Shown here: positions 25,267-33,214 of the stretch, one piece after another
Layout of the letters: each line of letters starts with the position of its first letter
How positions within the stretch are numbered: the stretch's first letter is position 1
Source: UMGS902 sp045538895
Lineage (GTDB): Bacteria > Bacillota > Clostridia > Oscillospirales > CAG-272
Assembly (NCBI GenBank): GCA_045538895.1
Contig: JAZQEH010000019.1
Location: 1 to 37,920, forward strand
Length of the DNA stretch: 37,920 bases
Reading direction: 5' to 3'
Position numbers and translations under genes: made by a program
The notes under the pieces: model-generated
Told to the model about the DNA's origin: nothing
The model's database searches: none
What the model saw: the letters and a program-made list of their open reading frames with translations, nothing else

Positions 25267-25303
25267 ATAAAGCAAAAAGCCTTGCATTGCAAGGCTTTTT
25301 TGC
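25249..25303 (+). repeat. Direct repeat A: lysS tail plus terminator
   Basis: These 55 bp are identical to 26297-26351. The repeat covers the last codons of lysS, its stop and the whole terminator stem. Upstream (25237-25248) similarity continues, with synonymous differences only. Confidence 0.9.
25274..25301 (+). terminator. lysS terminator (copy A)
   Basis: 12-bp stem (25274-25285 with 25289-25300), 3-nt loop and a T-run, starting 8 bp after the lysS stop. Confidence 0.9.
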
Positions 25304-25304
25304 A

Positions 25305-25377
25305 AACACAGGGGAAAACACACAGAACCGTCCCCTGTGTTCCAATGATCCTATACTGTGTTCGTCCCCTGTGTTCT
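25305..25377. repeat. Palindromic repeat cluster at the left side of the insertion
   Basis: Contains AACACAGGGG-like ends in both orientations: the unit at 25317-25341 is the reverse complement of the repeat starts at 26178 and 33072, and a partial copy (CGTCCCCTGTGTT) lies near 25363-25375. Such GGGGACGGTTCTGTG palindromes resemble REP-type elements in Clostridia. Confidence 0.75.
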
Positions 25378-25513
25378 AAGATTTTAACACCAAATATATA
25401 TGATGTTTTTTCTTGTCTACTATCTTTTTTTGCTGGGATGAGATATAATGATTAATAATAACTAAAAGACGGATCTATTTAAAGAGTTTTCGCTATACAA
25501 AAAGGAGGATGTT

Positions 25514-26164
25514 ATGAGTTTTATTGATGATGTTAATAAGGTGAGGCCAGAACATGTTTCTTCTCAAGAAAAAGCCCAAATGATGAAACAGGCGGAAGAG
25601 AAGGAATTATTAGACCTTGTGAAAAAAACTGCAACTGCAGCAAAAAGCATGATTATCAACTCTGCGAAAAAGGTGTCAAAAGGTACGGCATTTTCTTTTG
25701 AGGGATTTATTCTACATAAGTGGCCGAACAATGATACAAAATACATTCACACTAACAGCAGCGTTAAACGGTCGTTTTTTTCGTCAAATAGCACACAAGA
25801 CATATATTTTTTCACCACAGAAAATGCCACAAGATTTCTTAAGTTGCTGAAAGCAGAGTTAATAAAAGATTCGATTACACTGAACGAATACAAACTAATG
25901 TTTTGTAGAAATCATATGGGCGATTACCCTAATTTGTGTATTAGTCATACTATTGGTGATTTTATTCTTGTCGCAGGTGATAGCGGTTCTGATTTATTAA
26001 GTTTAAATGATAGGTATTCTCTTCCGTGTACTTGGCATATAGGATATAGTCTTGGTGACCGTTATGATTCGGTGGTAGTTGATACGAAAAAAGTATTTGA
26101 GTGTAGAGGGTCTATGAATCAAAGTGGCATATATTTATGTTTGTCTTTTATGTTCAAGGAATAA
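25514..26164 (+). CDS. Orphan protein of the lysS-tail insertion, function unknown
   Basis: 216 aa, start ATG 25514 with AGGAGG at 25503-25508, 5 bp before it. No family recognised. The first ~60 residues are helical and charged (EKAQMMKQAEEKELLDLVKK); the rest is a mixed beta-rich fold with aromatic residues (FILHKWPNNDTKYIHTN, IGYSLGDRYDSVVVDTKK). No signal or membrane segment, so probably cytoplasmic. Base composition is more AT-rich than its neighbours and codon use differs, as in the genes at 32221-33071. It stands alone between the two copies of the lysS tail, with a 68-bp repeat 13 bp after its stop; the same repeat abuts the stop of the immunity gene at 33071. An orphan immunity or cargo gene is one possibility, not shown. 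A TATAAT lies at 25444-25449. Confidence 0.75.
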   Translation: MSFIDDVNKVRPEHVSSQEKAQMMKQAEEKELLDLVKKTATAAKSMIINSAKKVSKGTAFSFEGFILHKWPNNDTKYIHTNSSVKRSFFSSNSTQDIYFFTTENATRFLKLLKAELIKDSITLNEYKLMFCRNHMGDYPNLCISHTIGDFILVAGDSGSDLLSLNDRYSLPCTWHIGYSLGDRYDSVVVDTKKVFECRGSMNQSGIYLCLSFMFKE

Positions 26165-26177
26165 TCTTGAAAATGAA

Positions 26178-26245
26178 AACACAGGGGACGGTTCTGTGTG
26201 TTGACCATCGCTGACGGCGGGAGCAAGCCACCCGCCCTACAGTCA
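26178..26245 (+). repeat. 68-bp interspersed repeat, copy 1
   Basis: Starts AACACAGGGGACGG, with an internal GGCGGG/CCCGCC pair. It matches 33072-33139 at 66 of 68 positions by eye, and its first 25 bp occur inverted at 25317-25341. Confidence 0.9.
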
Positions 26246-26296
26246 TCATTCCGTGCAAGAACTTGTTACATCCCCTGTGTTCGCCTCTTCCCCACA

Positions 26297-26351
26297 ATGA
26301 AACCCGAAAACTAAATAAAGCAAAAAGCCTTGCATTGCAAGGCTTTTTTGC
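26297..26351 (+). repeat. Direct repeat B: lysS tail plus terminator
   Basis: Identical to 25249-25303. In frame just before it (26285-26296) the codons CTC TTC CCC ACA read LFPT, the same residues as lysS but with different third bases. Upstream of that no lysS similarity is seen. Confidence 0.9.
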
Positions 26352-26359
26352 TTGGACTG

Positions 26360-26383
26360 AAGACCTCTCACGAGGTCTTTTTT
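26360..26383 (+). terminator. Second terminator-like hairpin before the RHS gene
   Basis: 8-bp stem (26360-26367 with 26372-26379), 4-nt loop TCAC and six T's in the region before a C. From here to 26595 (about 215 bp) I see no gene, only an AT-rich leader of the RHS gene; a GGAGG-ATG at 26530-26542 opens a 4-codon frame only. Confidence 0.75.
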
Positions 26384-26595
26384 CTTTAAAGCATATATTC
26401 CTCACGATATGATACCATAGAGTAAAAGTAAACTTATGGTGCAAGTATTTTCTTTTATATAAGATTAGCTTCCACTCTGTACCATTTATTGTACACCTCT
26501 TTTGATAGAATGTATTTGCAATAAACATTGGAGGTAGTCATGACTTGGACATAGCATTGGTTTAAATAAAATAAATTTTAAAAAAGGAGAACAGA

Positions 26596-29500
26596 ATGTA
26601 TAGAAACAAAAGACTTTTAAGATTTATCAGTATGCTGCTTGTGCTTGCAATGTTTGCAACTTCACAGACGTTTACGCTTTTTGCAGCGGAAATGTTAGAT
26701 GATATTATTGAAGCACAACCAATTTTAGAAAATGAATTAATCGAGCCGTATCAAACAGAAGAAACTGTTCAGGCAGCTCAACCTATTGAGGAGATTGAGG
26801 CTACAGAAATCAACTTGGAAGAAGCAAGTGTTGATGATGAGCTTGAAATTTTGGCTGCTTCGTCAGACGATTGTATATTGCGAAATGAGTATGATAATAA
26901 TTCACTTGAGCCAACGGCGGTTTTGCCGCCGTTCAAATGTGATATAAGCAATAAAGAATCCGTAAACATGTCTTCAGGCGGACTACAGTATTCCGAATTA
27001 CTTGTTGACGTAGGTGGCGAAACGGGGTATCAGATATCGTTAAACTACTCATCCGACAGTTCTAAACTTGAGGATTTTAGGTATGCACGCTACGTTGATG
27101 AGGAGTGGTATTATGTGCATGTATTGGAAAAAATCGAATATCCCGATGGAACGGTAACCTCAGAATGGTATGAAGTGAAAGAATGTGCAACAGAGGAAGA
27201 AGCACGAGCACTCAAAAAGGAACTGAAAGAAGAAGGCGTAGAAACCAAGCATGCTGACGGAAGCGTTTCGTGGTATGACGAGATAGTAATATATCGCGAC
27301 TGCTGGTATTCATGGTATGACACCACGTTACTCGATACGGCAGAAGAACAAATGTTCGGTTTGTCCGGCGGATGGTATTTAAGCATTCCGTATATAGACG
27401 AGGCTCAAAAAACCATCTGTTTGCCAAACAGGGGCAAATATTCATACTATAAGGATGCAGATTCCAACTATGTGGTTATGTGCGATGGGCAACCGAAGAT
27501 TTCATTTGGTATAAATAAGACATATACTGCAGAAATGAACGGCGAAACCGTAACGTCACGCTATGCAGTTACGACACATGACGGAACAAAATACTATTTT
27601 ACATCCGACGGTACCATCCTCGCTGAAAAGGATCGTTTCGGCAAAATTACCTCTTATACTTCAAGCGGCGAGCTTATAACGTCGATAACAGACCGCTTTG
27701 GCAGAACAACTTCAATATCGTATACGGATAGCGAAAACGAGCGCATGATTACTATTACGGCTCCCGATGGGGCAAATACGTACTTGTATGCAGATATTAT
27801 AACCGAGCAGTACTATAATGACACGGAAACCAACTATATATTGACAAAAATCGTGTTCCCTGACGGGGAGGAAATCGTTTTTACGCATGATATAGTTGAT
27901 GCAGACTATAACTTGTACGGTTCGTATGACAGTCAGCATTTCAGGCAAGGGTTTTCATATGCTCTGCTGACTGACGTTGAATACTCATCCGGTGCATCAA
28001 CGCATTACGTTTATGAGAGTGCGGAGCTGTCATTTTCAGGCAGAGGAAGGCTTGACGGCTATAGATTAAGCGAACGCTATACCTTGTGTTGTACGGATGC
28101 CGAGGAAAAAACGGGGCGTTATACTTATTCATACGAGGGAAGCTGTACCGAGACTAATCCCAATAACAGCAAAAAAGAGGATTATACCTATAGTTCGATT
28201 GAAAAAAGCTATCGTAACGGCATACCGATCTGCCGCAAATGCACGTTTAATAATAATTCGGTGTGCATTTCGGAAGAGATATATCATAATGACGTATTAA
28301 AAAAGAAGGTGGAAACAAGCTATTCTTCCACCCTTTTTCCCAAGGTGGTTACAACGAACATTTACGGTAACAAAACCATGGTGACAAAGGAGGAGTACAG
28401 CTATAACGTATACGGTCTTCTGAATAGCTATACATCTTCCAAAGGTGAAGATTATATAAATCCACCGAAAGGTACTTCCACATCAAACAAAAAATTCTAT
28501 CAAACGGTATACACCTATCATACCTCATACTATTTGCCACAGACGGTGACTTATTACATTGATGCAAATACTAAGGTTACTGTTACTAATACGCTCATCA
28601 ACGGAGGCAGAAGCATATCAAAAACGGAGATATCGGTTAACGGTACGCCCGTATCAAAAACCACCTATACCTACGATGAATATGGCAGGGTGACAAGCGA
28701 AAAGGTATATACCGACCTTACACTTAACACGTTTGTTGAAAAAGTATATACTTACAGTAACGGAAATCTTGCATCTGTTACAGTAAATAACGTCATCGAC
28801 AATGACGGCAACTCATCAAATATAACAACAAGCTACACATATGACTCCATGGGCAGACCGCTTACCGTTACGGATGCAAACGGAAATGTTACCGCAACCG
28901 AGTATGACAGCCGTGGCAGAACAACAAAAGTAATCAATCCTGACGGCAGCTACACCGAGTATATTTACGACCTTGCAAACAACATTACAACGGTAGACCA
29001 TAGCTTGCTTGACTCGGCGGTGTATGATTATGACTCGCTCGGTCGGCTTGAAACCGCAAGGCTTTCTGATGGAACAATACTTTCCGAGAGTTTTTATGAC
29101 GAAAGCGGCAGGCTTGTTGCCGAAGCTACAAACCGAGGCAGTGATGCGGCAAGCACAACCTATTATGGCTATGATGCTTTCGACCGCATAACCGAAAAGC
29201 TGGTATTTGACAGCTTTAACATTCCCATGCATCGTGAAACCTACATGTATAATGATGCTTTTAACAATTATAATTCTCTTGTTACAAAAATAGTTCGCGG
29301 TGATGAAAATGCGGCTAGTATTACCACAAGGACCTATACAAACAAACATGGCGAAGTTGTCAAAGAGGACATCGGCGGAGTAGTCACAGAGTATGCATAT
29401 GACTATGTGGGAAACCCAATTCGCATCTTCTATGATGATACTACGCTCGCAACGTACACATATGACCACAACGGCAACGTGACGAGCGAGACCAACGCAC

Positions 29501-32500
29501 TTGGCGATACTCGCACAATTACCTATGATACCGCAGGAAGAAAAATTTCCGAGAGCGATTACAAGGGCAATATAACAAGCTATACCTACGATGCCGCTGG
29601 CAGACTCCTCACTATGACTGCACCGTTTGCAGATGGTGTAAACACGGTAGTAAAGTATTACTACGATGCAAACGGCAACGTAATAAAGCAGCAGCAATCG
29701 GCAGGGGCCGACAATGCCACTGAAGCCGTATGGCGAACGGTTGAATACAAGTACGACTTGGTGAATCGTGTTACGGATATAACAAATCACGTAAGCGACC
29801 TATCAAAGCAGTATACCCACTATGCCTACGATGAGGCAGGCAACCTCACACATGTGTATACGGGTATGCCGCAGGAATGGTCGGCGGTGCTTAACCCCGA
29901 TACGTACAGGCTTGTTACCTACAGCTATGACGGACGCGGCAACAATACTGCCATAACCGATGCGGCAAACAAAACCGAGCAATATACCTATGACGTACTT
30001 GGTATGCTCACCTCCTCTACCTTGCGTAACGGTACGGCTGCAGAGTATACGTATAATCCTCTCGGCGTAATAGCGGATAGGGTTGTCACAAGTGACGGAA
30101 CCGTTTCCGAAAGCATGACCGAATATACCTTGACTGGGGCGGTCGCTTCTGTTACAATAGATGGTGAAAAGGTAGAATATACCTACGACAAGCTCGGCAA
30201 CGTACTTACCGAAACCGAGGGTGACGTTGTAAAGTCGTATACTTATGATAGCCGAGGACGAAAGAGCAGTTATACGCTTACTGTCGGCGGTGTTGAAAAA
30301 AGCAGTGCAACGTATAGCTATGATTTGCTTGACAGACTTATATCCGTTACCGAGGGCGGTCTTACCACCACCTATACCTATGACAAAAACGGCAACAGAG
30401 CAAGCCAAAGCATAGGCGGCGTAACCACAACGTATGCTTATAATAATGCTAATCTGGTTACAGAGCTTGTAAACAAGCTTGACGGTGCCGAAATCAGCTC
30501 GTTTGTTTATACCTACTACCTTGACGGCAATATCCGCACCAAGGCAGAAACCTTGGGAGAGGTGGCAAGCAATACCGTATACGTTTATGATGGAGTCGGC
30601 AGGCTTTTAAGCGAAACCACAAACGGCGTTGCCATTGTATATACCTATGATGCGAATAATAACCGCACGTCAATGTTAAACGGTGATGTTGTAACCGTAT
30701 ATACGTATGATAATAACAATCGGCTGCTTACCGAAACCACGGGCGGCGAAACCGTTGAATATGAATATGACGATAACGGCAATTTGGTATCTGCAGGTAA
30801 TAAAACCTACACCTATAACGCAAGAGGTCAGCAGATAGGATATGCAGAGTATGCCGAAGCGGTACATACCTTTACAGACGGTGTTTGCACCCTTTGCGGT
30901 GAGCCTGAAGCATTTATGCTTGGTGATGCAGACGGAAACGGTATAATAAACTTCTTGGACTTTTTAATCTCCATGAGGTATTATGTCGATGTACCCGATG
31001 AATTGCCGCCGCAAGACCTTGACGGTGACGGGGTAGCAGGCAGAAAGGACTACCTTATCTTTGCACGTGAATTTGCAGGCGTGGGTGAGGACTATCTTCC
31101 CGATTTATTTGCTATTGATGACTTGCTTGCATTTGCAGATGTCAGCGGCAATGGCGAGGTTGGAGCGACAGACTACCTCATTGCATATTCAACGTATTAC
31201 GAAAAGGAAATCAGCGAATGTCTTACTAACGGCATCAGCCTGAAAACGTCCATGCAAGCCGCTGATATCAACGGTGACGGAGAGATTACCGAAGCTGATA
31301 AGGATATCGGTATCGACTATGCATTAAATGGAAATGATACCTATCCCATCGGTGAGATGGTGAATAATACTTCACCTTGCGACGTAGCGGCAAATACGGC
31401 AGCCACCCAAGCTACATACTCTTACAACGCAAGCGGTTTAAGAAGCCAAAAGACGTTAACCGGCATAGATTTTCCGATCACCGTAACAACTAACTATATA
31501 TACAACGGCTCTCAGATCGTATACGAGGCAGACCATTTGGGCGAAACGTTCTATTACTACGGCTTGAACCGCACCCATAATTCCGAGGGTTGGATATACG
31601 TTTACAATGCCCATGGGGACGTTGTACAGCTTGTCGAAGATGGAGCGGTTGCCGTTACATATACCTACGATGCGTTTGGTAACGTAACGTCGCAAACCGG
31701 CATACGCAGAAACCATTTCAAGTATTGCGGTGAGTATTTCGATGGCGAAACAGGAACGTATTACCTGAGGGCAAGGTATTATAATCCTGCAAATGGACGC
31801 TTTACTCAGCAAGACGCTTGGGCGTTTATGGATGTAAATGATCCGCTAAGCCTGAATCTATATACATACTGTGCAAATAATCCTGTATTGTATGTGGATC
31901 CTAGTGGATGTTGGTTTGAAGTATTGTGGGATTTCGCTTCAGCCGGTGTTAGTGTAGTAGAAGTTTTTGTTAACCCGTTGGATCCATGGGCATGGGTTGG
32001 TTTGATTGGTGATGTTGCTGACATTGCTATACCATTTGTAGGCGGAATTGGTGAAGCAGTTGATGCTGCAAATGCGGGAAGAAAAACTGCGAATGCGATT
32101 TCTAGCGGTGTTGATGCTGTAGATAATGCAGTCGATGCTGGAAAGGCTATTGATAAAGCCTCTGATGCCAGTGACGCTATAAAAACAACAAATAAAGCTT
32201 CTTCAACTAAACCTAATCAAGTTCACCACTTTGCAACGAATAAGAGTTCTAAGTTTACAGCCGAGTTTGAAAAAATCACTTCAAAATATGGTTTGGATTT
32301 GAATGATGATTGGAACAAGAAACTTTTACCACATCAAGGTCGTCATCCAAATGACTATCATCAGTATGTTTTTGAGCGTATGCGTAAAATTGATGATATA
32401 GCCAAAGGTGACAAAGACAAGTTCATAGCTCTTTTTAATGAATTGAAGAAGGAAATTAGTGAAAATCCCGATATGCTTTATAAGAAATATTGGAGGGCGA

Positions 32501-32505
32501 AATAG
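26596..32505 (+). CDS. Secreted RHS/YD-repeat polymorphic toxin with AHH-type nuclease C-terminus
   Basis: 1969 aa; AAGGAG lies 7 bp before ATG 26596. Residues 1-31 are a signal peptide. Residues 130-620 form a beta-rich N-terminal part, and about 620-1440 and 1590-1720 many YD repeats (YTYDxxGR, YxYDxxGN) that in known RHS proteins build a closed shell around the toxin. Between them (about 1430-1580) lie a CxxC linker (DGVCTLCGEPE) and dockerin-like calcium loops (GDADGNGIINFLD, DLDGDG, DVSGNGEVG, DINGDGEITEAD). The RHS core end is 'RARYYNPANGRFTQQDAW' plus 'NNPVLYVDPSG' (about 1725-1770). The variable C-terminus (1874-1969) has HH1877-1878, 'PHQGRHPNDYHQYV' (H1913, H1917, H1922), as in AHH nucleases of the HNH/Endonuclease VII superfamily, so DNA cleavage in a rival cell is likely. 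The stop overlaps the immunity gene. Confidence 0.9.
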   Translation: MYRNKRLLRFISMLLVLAMFATSQTFTLFAAEMLDDIIEAQPILENELIEPYQTEETVQAAQPIEEIEATEINLEEASVDDELEILAASSDDCILRNEYDNNSLEPTAVLPPFKCDISNKESVNMSSGGLQYSELLVDVGGETGYQISLNYSSDSSKLEDFRYARYVDEEWYYVHVLEKIEYPDGTVTSEWYEVKECATEEEARALKKELKEEGVETKHADGSVSWYDEIVIYRDCWYSWYDTTLLDTAEEQMFGLSGGWYLSIPYIDEAQKTICLPNRGKYSYYKDADSNYVVMCDGQPKISFGINKTYTAEMNGETVTSRYAVTTHDGTKYYFTSDGTILAEKDRFGKITSYTSSGELITSITDRFGRTTSISYTDSENERMITITAPDGANTYLYADIITEQYYNDTETNYILTKIVFPDGEEIVFTHDIVDADYNLYGSYDSQHFRQGFSYALLTDVEYSSGASTHYVYESAELSFSGRGRLDGYRLSERYTLCCTDAEEKTGRYTYSYEGSCTETNPNNSKKEDYTYSSIEKSYRNGIPICRKCTFNNNSVCISEEIYHNDVLKKKVETSYSSTLFPKVVTTNIYGNKTMVTKEEYSYNVYGLLNSYTSSKGEDYINPPKGTSTSNKKFYQTVYTYHTSYYLPQTVTYYIDANTKVTVTNTLINGGRSISKTEISVNGTPVSKTTYTYDEYGRVTSEKVYTDLTLNTFVEKVYTYSNGNLASVTVNNVIDNDGNSSNITTSYTYDSMGRPLTVTDANGNVTATEYDSRGRTTKVINPDGSYTEYIYDLANNITTVDHSLLDSAVYDYDSLGRLETARLSDGTILSESFYDESGRLVAEATNRGSDAASTTYYGYDAFDRITEKLVFDSFNIPMHRETYMYNDAFNNYNSLVTKIVRGDENAASITTRTYTNKHGEVVKEDIGGVVTEYAYDYVGNPIRIFYDDTTLATYTYDHNGNVTSETNALGDTRTITYDTAGRKISESDYKGNITSYTYDAAGRLLTMTAPFADGVNTVVKYYYDANGNVIKQQQSAGADNATEAVWRTVEYKYDLVNRVTDITNHVSDLSKQYTHYAYDEAGNLTHVYTGMPQEWSAVLNPDTYRLVTYSYDGRGNNTAITDAANKTEQYTYDVLGMLTSSTLRNGTAAEYTYNPLGVIADRVVTSDGTVSESMTEYTLTGAVASVTIDGEKVEYTYDKLGNVLTETEGDVVKSYTYDSRGRKSSYTLTVGGVEKSSATYSYDLLDRLISVTEGGLTTTYTYDKNGNRASQSIGGVTTTYAYNNANLVTELVNKLDGAEISSFVYTYYLDGNIRTKAETLGEVASNTVYVYDGVGRLLSETTNGVAIVYTYDANNNRTSMLNGDVVTVYTYDNNNRLLTETTGGETVEYEYDDNGNLVSAGNKTYTYNARGQQIGYAEYAEAVHTFTDGVCTLCGEPEAFMLGDADGNGIINFLDFLISMRYYVDVPDELPPQDLDGDGVAGRKDYLIFAREFAGVGEDYLPDLFAIDDLLAFADVSGNGEVGATDYLIAYSTYYEKEISECLTNGISLKTSMQAADINGDGEITEADKDIGIDYALNGNDTYPIGEMVNNTSPCDVAANTAATQATYSYNASGLRSQKTLTGIDFPITVTTNYIYNGSQIVYEADHLGETFYYYGLNRTHNSEGWIYVYNAHGDVVQLVEDGAVAVTYTYDAFGNVTSQTGIRRNHFKYCGEYFDGETGTYYLRARYYNPANGRFTQQDAWAFMDVNDPLSLNLYTYCANNPVLYVDPSGCWFEVLWDFASAGVSVVEVFVNPLDPWAWVGLIGDVADIAIPFVGGIGEAVDAANAGRKTANAISSGVDAVDNAVDAGKAIDKASDASDAIKTTNKASSTKPNQVHHFATNKSSKFTAEFEKITSKYGLDLNDDWNKKLLPHQGRHPNDYHQYVFERMRKIDDIAKGDKDKFIALFNELKKEISENPDMLYKKYWRAK

Positions 32506-33071
32506 TGAGATATTTTAAACTTATGTATAATTATGAGTATGGTGCAAAATATGCAGGTTGCAAAACGGGCGATCTGGGGGGGCTGGATGATTATAGCACG
32601 ATGAAGGGTGTTCCGTTACAAAAAATAACTTCTCGGCCAGTATTTCCTTTGGATAAATCCGAAGGAAATGTTCTTTCGGATTTTTTGCATAATGTTTATG
32701 GTTGGTTGCTAGTGTCGGAACGCTTTATAAATTTGACAAAAGAGCACATTGAGAATGCTGTAGAATACTTACCGGTTGATATTGTAAGTGACGGAATTAT
32801 AATCAATGAAAAATATAGTGTGATTAATGTCATAAATCTATTAGATGCATTAGATTTGGATAATTCTGTTTATTCTGTCATAGGAGAAGATGATTGGAAG
32901 ATGCTTAATATAAAGAAACATGCACTTAAAGGTCGGATGATTCAAGGCCAACATGTTTTTAAATTGAAAGATGACGTTTTCCCAGTTTTTGTATCCGAAG
33001 TGGTAAAAAACATAGTACAAAAAAACAAATTGACTGGATTTTCTTTTTCAGAAGTGAAAGTTATTGATTGA
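32505..33071 (+). CDS. Probable immunity protein, Imm11-like (DUF1629)
   Basis: 188 aa from GTG 32505, which overlaps the RHS stop (TAGTG) by one base; GGAGGG at 32492-32497 is 7 bp before it and also inside the toxin gene, so translation is coupled. The C-terminal pattern 'GQHVFKLKDDVFPVFVSEVVKNIVQKNKLTGFSFSEVKV' type fits what I know of the Imm11 (DUF1629) family; each part is seen but the match is from memory. No signal peptide, so it stays in the cytoplasm, where it would block the AHH nuclease. The gene is AT-rich compared with the RHS body, typical for an exchangeable toxin tip-immunity pair. A 68-bp repeat begins immediately after the stop. Confidence 0.8.
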   Translation: MRYFKLMYNYEYGAKYAGCKTGDLGGLDDYSTMKGVPLQKITSRPVFPLDKSEGNVLSDFLHNVYGWLLVSERFINLTKEHIENAVEYLPVDIVSDGIIINEKYSVINVINLLDALDLDNSVYSVIGEDDWKMLNIKKHALKGRMIQGQHVFKLKDDVFPVFVSEVVKNIVQKNKLTGFSFSEVKVID

Positions 33072-33139
33072 AACACAGGGGACGGTTCTGTGTGTTGACC
33101 ATCGCTGACGGCGGGAGCAAGCCGCCCGCTCTACAGTCA
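33072..33139 (+). repeat. 68-bp interspersed repeat, copy 2
   Basis: Same as the copy at 26178-26245 with two differences. It starts one base after the immunity gene stop codon. Confidence 0.9.
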
Positions 33140-33214
33140 CTTCCCCCCGAGGGAAGGCTGAATACCAACCGATGCTTATAGTATCACAATTAAATTTTTT
33201 AGGAGTAAACAGAG

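Noticed and set aside
26530..26555. GGAGG-ATG leader peptide before the RHS gene
   Set aside because: The frame has only four codons before a stop; too short to support as a gene.
28816..29790. 324-codon minus-strand open frame
   Set aside because: Antisense to the YD repeats of the RHS gene; it is a by-product of the repeated TACGAT-type codons.
28600..30800. Regular direct repeats that might be read as a CRISPR array
   Set aside because: They are degenerate YD-repeat codons inside one long reading frame, with varying spacing and no constant repeat.
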